Assembly (NCBI GenBank): GCA_963978545.1
Contig: OZ021729.1
Coordinates: 80,578,670-80,642,669, forward strand
From: Linyphia triangularis
Taxonomy: Eukaryota > Arthropoda > Arachnida > Araneae > Linyphiidae
Reading direction: 5' to 3'
DNA length: 64,000 nt
The notes below the pieces were generated by a model that was given only the letters and a program-made list of their open reading frames with translations, searched no databases and was not told the DNA's origin. Positions 26,001 to 39,600 of this stretch are shown here, piece after piece. Each line of letters starts with the position of its first letter. Position 1 is the stretch's first letter. Made by a program: the position numbers and the translations under genes.

Positions 26001-29000
26001 TATTTATATTTTGTAGTTTACCCATATTTATAAATAGCAAGACAATAACTCTTTTTACAAACTATTGCTTAGAAAGATAAATACATTTTAATAATACAAT
26101 CATAATAAATACACTTTAATTGCCATAACCTATTTATTTGCCTGGAATAATTTAAATGGTAAAAGCGAAGAGACAGGAGGGGGGGGGGGGGGGGGGGAGA
26201 CCAAACAAATGACAGACCTCAAACTTTACGGTAAAAAATTCAAAATGTTGTTATATTTTTTGCATGATGTTTTCTAAATCCATGTTTGTGCATTTCCTCT
26301 GCATAGTTTTCTGGTAAGAACTTAAATTACTAGCTTCACAATAACTTTTTTTCTCTTGTATTACCTCATACTTCATAAGTTGCAGTCATCAGAAATATTT
26401 TTCTGATATCAATGGTATGTTTTAAAAAAAAAAATGCGTAAAAGCCTTTGCAACCTGCTTCTAAGTCTTTACTAAACATTATTCTAAAAAGAGGATCCTT
26501 TAAACTGATGATAGATATTTATAAATTTTGTTAAATTGATATTGTCATGCAACAAAAATTCCTTTCTTTGACATAACTCTCCAGATTTTATTGCAAGTCT
26601 ATTTTAGATTTTCCGATTATTTGAAAATTTAATTTTTTCACAAAATCATTTAAAAACTCACAAAAACAGAACTATTAAATACTTTTAAACTTTAAATTTT
26701 TTTTAAAATTTTTTTTTTGCAAAACACCCCTTGAATATAGATATTAGGCTTCAACACACAAATCGCTCAACAAGCAAACAAACCAATCTTAGCATGTTTT
26801 AAATCGTATGAAATACGTTCCAGTTGTAATAATTTTTGGTTGACAAGCAATTTCGGTGATTGCTCTTGAATATACATACCATTATTTCTCTTTGAACATC
26901 TGCTATATCAATATCCTCTACGTCTCCTCTCTCCAGCTGCCTGCACAGTATTTGTATCTGCCTCCTCAAATCTCCCACCTCCTCAAAGTGGTTTTTCTGC
27001 ATGTCCTCCCACTTTGTTCTCCACTGTTCAATCTGCAGATTGAGGTCTTTCCTGGAGCCTTCAGAATCCATCTGCATTTGCTGTATCACCTGCTGCAGTT
27101 CCTCTTCTTTTGATTGACGCTCTTCCAATTCTTTCTCTAAGGTTTCCAACTCGGCTTCCAGTCGCATCTGTTGGATATGAAAAGGGAGTATATTTTTTTG
27201 AGGGATTGCGTCTTAAACATTGCAGAGATGAGAGTGGCAAAAAAGTAAAAAGACTAAATCATACAAATTTTTACCATAATTTATGCGAGCTAAAAATATT
27301 TACCATAATTTATACATGAAAGATGTTTTAAGAAAAATTATGAGATTAATCAGAGAGTAAAAAAGGAGGTAACCCAAAAATTCGTCAAAAAAGCAGGCTG
27401 AAGGCATGATATCCAAAAAAGCTTGCAGAAGGGACAATATCCGAAAATTCGACAAAAAAAAAGCATGTGGAAGAGATGATTCACCAATTCTAAAGATGCA
27501 GTGAAAATTTTCACACTAATAATAATTATGTTTAAAATATTTGGGAAGAAATTAATATGTGCCAAATATTGCACCCCCCCCCTCCCCCTCCCCATAATAA
27601 CCTTTACATTTAAACTTAGCAATGTTAGACAACGCTTTTCAGAAAAAGTACAATTCAATCAGAATGAAGCATTATATTTATAAGGAAAGTGCTTCAGTAC
27701 CTAAATATCAGTAACCAAGATTCATGTTGTGCAATCGGATCAACAACACTTGTTCATTTACTACATTTCTAGTAAATTCAAATCTTTGTAATTGAGAAAA
27801 CAAGGAAAGTATACTAATAAGTAAGGTACTTCTGATTACATACTTTATAAGAAAATATTGAAATGTTAAAAGCGATGAAAAGCGATATTGTAGCCCTTTG
27901 TATTCCATCAACATTTGTTTTTGGTTGCAAAACACCATGTGGTCACATGACTTCAATAACCAATCATATAAGGGCAGTGCCATTTTCAACCAATCACAAC
28001 CAAAGCGTATCCTAGTCGGTAAGTGCTTATGAAGTAAACTGCGAAGAAAGGGGGGAGCAAAGTGGAAAAATATTTTACCTAGACAAGAGAAGTATATTTT
28101 TTGCAAGAAAAACTAATACAGATTTGAAAAACGCGGATCCTCGAACAGGGGTAAAAAGACAAAAAAGAGGAACAATTTTACAAAAAAAGCAATAACAAAA
28201 AAAAAGCTGAAATCTGCCAAAAGGCAGAAAAATCTCATCCCTGACTTTGAAATTGGTCATCATTCCCTAAGAAGAACCTCCACAATAATGAGACATTGAT
28301 GCAGAAAAACTGGACTTCCACAAATTGTCCTATTTTGAATTACCCTTAATTGTGGTCATGTCATATCCAGAGGGAAAGCAATTTCAATTATCAGAAAAAG
28401 ACATCCTTTTGGTGAAATAATGATCTGGATCCTAATTGACAGTGCTCTTCTACATTTAATTACGAATCAAAGATAAAATGAACTTAGTCCATAAATAAAT
28501 TAAGATGAAGAATATTGTTTTCATATGGGATATATTATCTAAACACACTCCCTGCAAGTTAGATTTTAGTTGATGTACAGCTACACCACCACTTTTGAAA
28601 TAAGAGAGAGGTTGGATCTCTTAAAATTATACCCTATACCCCTTGACATTGCAGAGTTAAATATTTCGGACAATGTGAAGCAGATATTGAATTACTACCC
28701 GTATAGTCATAACTCTGAAAATTGGTACAAATGTCAACAAGGACAAGCATAGAAAAAAGTTAGAAATTTCGATAGTGAAAAACCAACTTTAAGGGGCCAA
28801 AAAGAAGTCCAACCCTCTAAATGTGGGCAATTCAAATGCCTTCCTTCCAATGCAGTCCCAATTTTGATATTTGGTATAAATATCAACAAGGACAAGCACA
28901 GGGAAATAAATTATTCCGATGTTGATTAATCAATTTTAATGGGTTGAAAAAGGACCAAACTTTGCAAAGGAGAGATATTCAAATGCCCCACTTACAATGT

Positions 29001-30596
29001 ATCACAACTATGATAAATGTTGACAAGGGCAAGCATAGATAGAGTAGGCTATTCCAATGTTGAATATTTTTAAAGGGTCAACATTTTCCAAATAAATGAT
29101 AACCCAAAGTACCACTTGTAATGTAGTAAAAACTCTGAAATTTGAAAAAAATGTCAACAAGGGTGAGTATAAAAAAAGTAAGTTGTTCTGACCTTGATTA
29201 ACTAATTTAAAGGGCTCAAAGGGTTGAAGCATTTAAAATGAGAACTCTGAAATTTAGTACAAAGGGCAACCTTGCATAAATTAAGCTATTGCGAATTTGA
29301 TAAATGAATTTTCCGGGGTCGAGATGGGGTCAATGTGCAATGCATGAATGTCTTTTGATAGCTAAAATACAAATGGTAAAAAGCATGGGTATTCAGTTAG
29401 TCAGAACTAAGTTTAAAATCTTAAGTATTAACCGCCATGTTTTCTCAGCAACACAATAATAGTTATATGACATGTCATTGCTGAATCTTAGAGATAAATT
29501 ATCAAATGGTACATTAATTTTTTATTTATTGGAATTTAAAGACTGTACTTAAAACTATACTTTGCTACTAGAATGGAAGAGGTGTCAAAATAAGTTGTTC
29601 ATGCTAGGCAGACAGTTTGTGTCTAAATTGATTCAAGCTGATGAAAGATTTGAAAACCAACTAATGTACATTTATTTTATAACTAAAATGGTGCTGGGGA
29701 ACACTCCTGCTGAAGAAAACTGTAATACAAAAGGTTTAGTGTTGCATAAAGGAAACACAAACCAGAATTCCCTCAAAAACAAGTAAACGGAATATACCTG
29801 AGCATCAGTTTCCTCGTGCAAAGTGGCTAATTCTCGTTCTTTTTGTTGCATCATTTCTTGGATGGTGTTGAAGTCCTGTTCTAGTCGTTTCTAAAACAAA
29901 CAGAGAATTAAGAAACATAAGAAATAATTATTTACTGCTGTTCGTTTATCAGGAGGATAGCTCTCGCCAGTCAGTCTGGATATTGGTGAGTCGTTAGAAA
30001 AACAGGACGTTGATTTCGAATAGGGGTGATAAATGTAGGAAATTTGCGTCAAAATTGCTTACATTATAAGCAAATGCAAGTGTCTTTCTTTTGGTATCTC
30101 TCATGGAAAATGAGGATAGCTTTTTTCCAACAGTAACAGTTAACATAGTGGGAGCTAGTCTCACGACAGACAGTGCACACTTATTTTCTTGAAAAAACAT
30201 TGAATTTGTAAAAGCTATAATTGTAAAGAAATGAACCTACATTATTGCTGAAAAATAGATGATATACAACTAAATTGTTCGAGAAAAACAGATGACAGCT
30301 ACTTAAAAAATTCCAAGTTGTTCTCAATTAATTGGATTATCAGGTCAATGCAAATACTGTAAAACTATTCAAAATTAATTGATGGAATGTTTAGTTAAAA
30401 TAACTTATTTAAATCCCAACACAGGAGTAAATGTTTCAAACATTGTTAAAGTAAAAAGCAGTAGTTTAAAATAAAAAGTTGTTACTGGGTTTAAATTAAA
30501 TTATCATTCATAAAATAGAGATTAAACTGATTAGAAATGCACCTAATTTAAAAAAAAAAAAAAATATTTAAAATTCATGTATTTCCTTTATTAAGT

Positions 30597-30638
<42 letters not shown>

Positions 30639-33600
30639 ATCAAAAAACTACTTTAGTAGTAGTAGTAGTAGGTATTTATTATATTTCAATACTATCAAAA
30701 CTTTTTTGCTTTTTATAAAATAGCGTATCACATAACATTTTGAACAGATCATTAAAAAAACTTAATAAAAAAAACCATAAATATATAATGAAACATTTAA
30801 AAATCGTTATCAGTCAAAGCTTTAACTTCTGTGACCACAATAATCATTTCTATAAGACAAAAGATGTTGATAAAAAAAATGTTAGTTAACAAATTATAAA
30901 GATTCTGTGTTCACAGCTTGAAATGTTAGTGTATAGAAAATTTATAAAAACATACATGCAGTTTTAATGATAAAGAGTTTGGGGACTTTCCAGTTTTTAA
31001 TTTCTAAAAGCAGATGATATTACAGGCGGTACAGTGAGTTTTTTAAATAAATTAAGTAGGAATTTTAGGGATAAATCCAAAAATATTAGGAATAATTTTA
31101 AAAAATTAGGGTGTATACTTTTAAAACTGGCATAGGCTCCAAATACAGACATATTCTTTTCAAAGCATGTTTCAATACATGTAAAAAATTGCCTATTTTC
31201 CAAAAATTTATCATCAAACAACTTTTTAGCAAAACAACACTTATATAATCAAACAATTATGCCTTTTTTTTTATTAAATCCACTTATTTAATTTTTAAGC
31301 AACATCCAAAGTACACAAAAAAGAACATTGTTTCAAATAGTTTGTCAGTAATTAAAAATACCAGAAAAGATTTTCTCTTCTGGGGTTTTTACGCTAATTT
31401 TGGAGGAAAATTGTGGAATTTTCAATTTTTTTTTTTTTTTTTAGGGAATTATGGAAAATTTAAGTACAATTTTAGGGAGAAGCAAGAATTTAAGGAATAT
31501 TAGGGAAAATGTGACCCTTGATATTAGTTTGAAATATCTACAATTCAAAGAATAATGTATTTGGGATAATTATAGAGGATATATCTACAAAGTTTGCAAA
31601 TGTGGGAGTAAAATAATATTATATCCATTTTACTTATTTTACCTTAAAAAAAAAATGAACACTAAGAAAGCTTCAAATTAATTTTTATCATAATGCTTCT
31701 AGTCACTTTATATATTTTCAGTCATGTTGTATTACTTGAATGATTGTCAGTTGGTCACACATAGCACAGGGGATGCAGTGAGTTTTCTAAAAAAAATTTA
31801 GGTGGGAATTTTAGGGACAATTTACAAATATTTTAGGGACAATTTACAAATATTTTAGGGACAATTCTTTAACCTTTAGGGATAATGCAAAACATTTAGG
31901 GATATTTATTTCTTTTGAAGCGGGCATAGGTTCCTAACACAGACATATTCTTTTCAAAGCTTGTTTCAATACCAGCAAAAAACTGCCAATTTTCAAAAAA
32001 TTGCACTCCAAACAACTTTTTAGCAAAGTAACAGTTATATAATTAAACAATTACACTATTTTGCCAAACATGCAAATTTAATTAAATTTGCTTTTCTCAT
32101 CTAGAGAAATAAGGTGTTTTTTTTTATGGTTTGTGGGTTTTGGAGGCAAATCGGTGATAATTCAGGTTTTTTTTAAAGGAAATATCGGAAAATTTAAATA
32201 CAATTTTATGCAGAAACAAAAATTTAACGAATATCAAGAACTTAAGGATGAATGCAACCTCTGTATTAATTGAAAGATTGATAGTTGATTAGGCATAGCA
32301 GTTTCCATATCTGTAGTTTAAAATACAAATAAATTTATTTTACAATTTCACTCAGCAGACTAACATTCTGATATTACCAAAAGTCAGTGCCAAACTTTTA
32401 TAGGAGAAATCCTTATCTGACAAGTAGAATAAAACAGAAAATTCCATATTTTGCTTGAGACTACAACTGAAAACCCCCAAAGAAAAGGATAGAATCAAAG
32501 GGACGAAAAATATTAGCTAAGTAGAAAGAGTCAGAAAATTAATTTTCCCAAGACATAAATATTAAAACTGAAGTTAGTCACACGCACAGTTTGAAACTCA
32601 AGAATACATGCATAGAAAGCATCCACTAAGAAAGCAACAGATTCGTTTGAAATGCATTACCACATCTCAGAAGGCATCTACTTCCTGATTGAGTGAGCCT
32701 ACCTACAAGTACACACAACCCAAAAGCAGTTTTAGTAGGTTACTAGAACAGGGCTGCCACTTAATAAAAAATAAATAAAAATATTAATTTTCTAATAAAA
32801 AAAAATTGCATTCGTTTGCATTTGTACACATTATGGAATGCCCAGAGTTAAAAAGTTGTCTATAAAAAAAAATTGCATCTAGGGTCAGCATAATTCTTGA
32901 ATGGATTGACCTTCCTTGCTCAACTTTTTTTTAAATAAGAAAGTGGTGGTCATAAGACCAGAAAAAAGTTGATAGCTATTGCTAATATGTTTTAAACAAA
33001 ACATTAAACATCACCAAATTGGAAATTTTTTTAAATTATTGAAAATAAGAAAACGAAAAATGTTAAATTACACCAATTCATACCAAATTTAAATTTCATT
33101 GCAATAGTATAGTGTATTTGAGAGCTGTGCAATGTTTGCACCTGTACTTCATTGGAACAAATCATCTCAATTTTCTCTAACATTTTACAAGTAATTTTCA
33201 TACAATCGAACCCCATTAACTGGGAGAGGCAAACATTTTCGTGTTAACCGTCTAAAAACTTTTTCATCTAATTAATGCAGATTTAAACTATTTGCTACAT
33301 ATATATTTAATACCGATGTTTTTAGAGCATTTACATTGCAGGGCTTATATTTAGTACAATAATTTAATTAAATATCCATTAGAAGCCAAAAAGTAAATGT
33401 ATTTACCAATAACTTATTACTTAAAGAAATCCGTTATTGATTTTTGCTTTAAGTTTTTAATAAAAAAAAATTTAAAAACGTTTCTCTCTCTTCTAAATTA
33501 TTTAAAGCACATGAGGCATTTGTACTACTCCAGGGTTCCCACTCAAATCACAGAATGAAAATCAATGACTTTTAAGCACCTAAATAATGTTTTTAAGGAC

Positions 33601-36600
33601 CTTTAAAATTTGTTTTCAGGCATCATGTCTATATATAAATTTTTAATAAAGTATATTCTACCAAAAAAGTTACAAGCTGGTGGATGAGCAATACAAATAT
33701 GTCGGAGAATTCTGATACAGTGCAGATAAGTGGTGGTCACTCAGGAATAGACAGTCTGAGTGGTATTTTTATAAATTTTGCAGTTGGGCACACATCTGCA
33801 AAAATTAAGGACTTTTAAGGATCTCTAAGCATTTTCAAGGACTTTTAAGCACCTCTAAGCATTTTCAAGGCCTTGAAAACAAGTTCACAAATATTAAGCA
33901 CTTTTAATGACTTTCAATGACTGTGGGAACCCTGTACTCTATTAGGAAACATTACAAGGTTTCATCTAAAGAAAAAAAGGGTGGTTAAAAACAAATTTTT
34001 TTCCGTCTTAAGTAGAATTTTATTACGTGAGATTTCGTGTGGCGTGACAGCCCTGTTTATTAACCTAAGATCCCAGAAAACACAATCAATCTGCTGCCAG
34101 AAGCTAGCTCCAGAGAGAAGGGGCTGAGACAGGTTTCATGCGACCCATGCTGCAGTAAAAGCTTCCCTCCACCAAGTACCTGATAACCAGTTAGGCTGCC
34201 TAGTTCTTGCATGAGTGTCTCCACCTGTACCTGCTCTAGCTCCACCTCCTTCTCGCTTGCCTTCAACGACAGTTCCAGCCTCATAACATTAGCGCTCAGT
34301 GCCGATATCTCGGCAACCTTTTCCTTTAACTGAGTTTCGCGAATGTTCAGTCTGCGGGCCAGAGATGTGTTCTCTCGCTCGAGGCTATTCACACTGCGAT
34401 CAGATTTAGGGACATCTTCAATCTGCGGTACAGAAATGTTTTATAGCTAGGATTGGAAGAGCAACATGATAGAAAAGGGACGAACCTCAAAGAATCCATC
34501 CTATTTAATTCATCAAATATTTCAAAACAAGAAGAGAAAAAGTAGCAAACATCCACCTTCTTGAATCAGAATATTTCAACATTCAAGTGTATAGAGATGG
34601 GGAAAAAATTTTCTATCCAAGAAAAACAAGATTATCATCATGCTATTGAGAATATTTTTTATAAATGAGATGGGGAAGGGTCGTGATGTATAGAAAAAGA
34701 TTTATTCCTATTATTTGTTTATATATCAATACAATTAATAGAACAAAATAATGCCATAAAAAACAGGAGTTATATCAATTTAATTAATCTAAGAAAATTG
34801 TAAAGTGATAAAAATAAATAATTTTACCCCAATAAATAGCATCATTTCAAAATCATGTAAAAATGTTTTTTACTTATATTACAATTAAATATATACTAAA
34901 AAATATTTCAGGAAAAAAAAAGTATTATTTCTAGGGATTACTTATGCTGTCCATTCATTATTAACAAGAGAGAAGCTTTTTTAAAAATCTTAGTCTTATT
35001 TTAAGTATTGTACTGAAAACTAAATTGTTCTTAAAGACACCCCCCTTTTCTACCAAGGTTTTAATACACAATCAAGCAACAGAAAATAACATCCTACTTT
35101 ATAGTAGTAGGGTATTTTGTTCATTGCAAAACATCACATAATTTTCACAATCCAAATACCTGGGTAAAGTACACTTAAAAAACAATGGCATTTTCTGCTA
35201 AAGTTAATCAATATTTCTCTAATTTGCTGTTTTGCTTATGACAGCCAAATACATGTTAAGTCGCCTCATGTATGAGCTGACACAATACGGTCAAAGTTAA
35301 ATACACTTTAACCTCTCAAAATAAACAAAATTGAGAAAGTTAGTAATTACCAAAATATACATTTTAGCAAACATTACTTACTTCAGACATCGGGTTAAAA
35401 TGAAAGCATATAAAAAAAAACATAATACTAATTGATTAAACTAAAAAACAGCAATAAATTTATACAAAAATGATTAATTTCATGTAAAAAATGCACAGCA
35501 GAATAACGTAAAAAAAAAAAAATATCACCCATTAACCTTAACAAAACCACCTTACCTTTAAAACAACCTGGAATTGTTTAAAAAATATATAACATCAGGT
35601 TTTAAAAGGTTCAATCTGAAAAGAACAGATTTCAAATTTTGAAAATCTTAAAATTGGAACTCACAGAATTTTGCGAGAGATTCGCCATTTCCTCACACAG
35701 GGTTTCCACTTGTGCTTGTTCCATTTCTACCTGTTCCTTTGCCCTTGTAAGGCACTCTTTTAGATGTGCAACTTCAGCATTCAGTTGTTCTATCTCAGAT
35801 TTTAATTGGGTGTTTTCTTTTTCAAGCTCAACTGCAATTTTAACGTTCCTTTCTAGTTCTTCATTATGCAACTGAGCAAAAAGTGGAAAAGAATTAAAAT
35901 TTCATTCCAATAACATATTGCTACACAAATTTTCTGAATATAATTGTAAACAGTGACATATTTTCTTTTAAGTTCTATTTAATTTAATCAACTGCGATAA
36001 TGCAGGTTAGAAAAAAGGTGGCAGCATCTAACTCAATCGAGAAATTTCGAGGCGTTTCCAACATTTGATGGTTGACAGGATTTTGTTAAAAATTTCTGCC
36101 ACGAAACAAAAAGGAGGCGCAAAATAGAATCGCCAGATCAGTGGAGTATTGGATGCCATTTGGAAAGTATTTGATCTTTTGTTTACTTTTGTTGTGCCTG
36201 AATTATCACTGTTTTCATAGTTGTGAGAATCAAAGCTTGATAGCAATCGTTCTGTTGTTCGGAGAAGTTTTATGAGCCTTCGAAGGAAGAATAAATGATA
36301 GTTTTTATTTAGTAAAACTGTGTCATCATTTACTTGGTGAAAATTTCATAACAATATAATAAGCATACAAGAGCTTTAACAACTTTAATGGACAAAAAAG
36401 CATTCTTTTATGACTAGAACTTTAAAATTGTGTACGATGAATGTGTGAACACTTTTTAAATAGGAAACAATTATTTAAAATAGAAAGGTTATAATAATCA
36501 TATGTGAAATTATCACTATCTAACAGTAAATACTTCCATGCAAACTTTGCCAAATCACTATAAAAATTATTTCTTTAAAAAGAAATAGATAAAGTTAATA

Positions 36601-39600
36601 GTAATAGCTTAGAACTTTAGAATAAAACATTTTCTCACCGATGAATCCTCAGAAATCCTTCTTAGTTTGTCTAACTCATTTTGCAAGAATTCAATTTCTT
36701 GGTTTTTAATGATAACTTCTTCATTCTTTTCAAGCAACATTAATTTATAGCAAGCAAGATTTTCATTTGAATCAGAGAGTGCAGTAGAGGAGTGCTGAGT
36801 GCAAAAGCAAAGCAGAAACAAACATAATTAATTATTTTTTTTTAATTTCAGATAATTATAAGTAAATTCAAACAAAGATTTGTCATTAGTTGTGTGGAAA
36901 AATAAATTATGCATTGCACATTTGCTTTCAAAGTTAAGCAACAACAAAAATTCCCGTACTCGAATACCTCATAAATGAAAATAACTTGTTAGAAAAAGTG
37001 CAGAAAGAATCTACGTCAAATAATAATAATATATGAACAAATAATAATATAAGGTAATGGTTGGAAATAATTTTTTACAAATAAAATTCAAGTCTTTCTT
37101 GATTTACTCTACTAAATTTGCATTTAATGAAAATGATTTTCTTAAAAATATAAATTAGTTTTACAACATTGTATCCATGGTTCGTACACTTTAAGAGGAA
37201 AAAGAATTCAAGGACTTTTTAAAGGACTTTTCCATCAATACAAATATACAATTAAAAAAAATTCATTTTTTTCCCGTTAAACAGTGCATGTTCAAATTGA
37301 GTAAATGCAAAAAATATTTTTTAGGTTTTAATAGAAGAAAATTTTAAGGTTACAATAGAAGAAAAAAAATCTTCCGAGTATATCAGAAGTAGTACAGTAA
37401 CCCCTCGTTATATCAAGCATTCGGATATATCGCGCTTTTGCTTTGACTCGCATTTTTTTCTGATTTTTTATTTTTACATTTAATCATTTTGCCCGATATA
37501 TCGCGCATTTAGCTTGTCTTCCGACAAAAAGATACATCGAGGGGATACTGTATTATGTCCCTTAAAAACAGAAGTAAAGTAGGTAGCACTCTCTTGGTTA
37601 CTTATTGCACCAATTTCGGAAGTCAATATCCATTTCTTTTTTTCTTTTTCATCATATTGAAACTTTTGTCAAATAACAGAACAAAATTGTCAGTGATTAA
37701 TCTGTCTTCTAATACACTTTGTAGATAAGGCTTGGTTCCAAATACAGCATATTTTTTTTTCACCACATGAAAATTTAAATTGAATCGCGCTATCGACGAA
37801 CATGTGATGAAATAATTTATATCAGTGTTTTCATTTGATTTATAAAAGCGATGATTATTTTTATTTTCAATATCCATAGTATTTCAGCATCTAAAACTTT
37901 GTTTTAAACTTTAACGTACCTCCAACTTGCCAATGATGATATCGATGACGACTTGATTGTTCCGGACAATACCTGCTTTCGTGGTATTTTTTATTATTAG
38001 AAATATTTCTAACAATTCTCAGTGAACTTCTTATACAACCTAATCCATGTGATTTTTGCTCTTCGCTTGGCTTTTTAGAGCACTATCTTTCCCATTGATA
38101 CTGTGACACAAGTTTTGGCAACACAAAGTACATCGTGCCAAATGCAAATCCAACACTTAGGAATCATGAATTACGTTCCAGTTTTTCTAATAAGCTGGAA
38201 TTAAAAATGCATTTTCCTGCATTTTTAAACAGTGCACAAAAACAAATTAGGGATCACTAGATTCGATCAGAGTAAATCAATTTTCAGACAAGTTGCGTCG
38301 TAATGTTCGTTCACAACACACGCAGCAATACGAAGGGTGAAAGCAGGAAGGAATGAAGCAATTTCAGATGCTCTTTTTGTTTCCAGGTCGCTGATTGGCT
38401 TAAGTAAATTCAAAGGATTTTGCTCATTTTACTAACCAAAATTTTTCAAGAGATGATATTTTTAGAAAATAAAATTAAATTCAAGCACTTTAAACAAATT
38501 TTCAAAAAATTCAAGGTTTTCAAGCACTTGAAAATAAACATTTTTCATTTTCAAACACTTTTTTTTAAAAAAATGTACGAACCATGGTATCACAAAATAG
38601 CTCCAATAAATATCAATGATTTGAAAATATTTTCTTATTTAAGATAATTATAATTTAATTGGAGCATAATTTATTCTATGCAGGCGGAATCTATATATTT
38701 ATAATAGTGCAAACATTGGCAATAGCAGCCCTTACATCAGCCTAATGTTCTGCAAAAGTAACCACCATCACACCAATGTAAATAATTGTGATAGTGGCTG
38801 GCAATCTCCAAGTCGTCATTACATGGGAGTTTTCAAGAAGTCTGAATTTAAGTATTTACTAAAAGTTCAATTTTATTTTACTGAATTTGTCAATGGCAAT
38901 AATACAGGTTAGAAAAAAGGCGGTGGCATCGAAATCAATCGAGAAATTTTTAGGCATTTCCATCGTGTGATTGGTTGATTGGATTTTGCTAGAAATTTCT
39001 GTTGTTAGACTAAAAAGGAGGCGAAAAATGGAATTGCCAGATCAGTGGAGTATCAGACACTGTTCTGAAAGCATCAGATTTTTTGTTTACTTTTTTAATG
39101 TCTGAATTATTACTGTGTATTACATATAACTGTGTTCTGAATCACTTGTCAGACTTTCAAGTAAGCCCAATAAAATTTTAAGGTAGATTTTTATCAATCA
39201 CAGGAATGATTGACATTTCAGTAAAAAAAAAGAAATCTACATTGAAGCTGACTGGTACCATGTCTGACAGGTGCAATTTTTGCAGTAGCGTCAGTGTATA
39301 TTATATTGGCATAACATCTGACAAAGGCGAGCATCACGCAAAATATAATTCTCAATGATATTGCTCGCCATAATCATGAAAATACCGGCCATTTCATCAC
39401 TGTAACATTCAGCAAAATGGCCACCACATTAAATGTAAACTAGGGGGCTTCGCCCCTGCTCGCTAACGCTCGCCAACCCCCAAACACCTCGCTGCGCTCA
39501 GATTGAGCGGCTTTGCCGCTCGAATTTGTAGTTAAAACATCTTGCTGCGCTCGAATAGGTTTGCCAGCCATAAAAAATGTAACCAAATTTTTATAACTTT

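Noticed and set aside
28570..29345. CRISPR-like regular repeats
   Set aside because: Units are long, diverged and have no constant repeat or unique spacers; the context is a eukaryotic intron.
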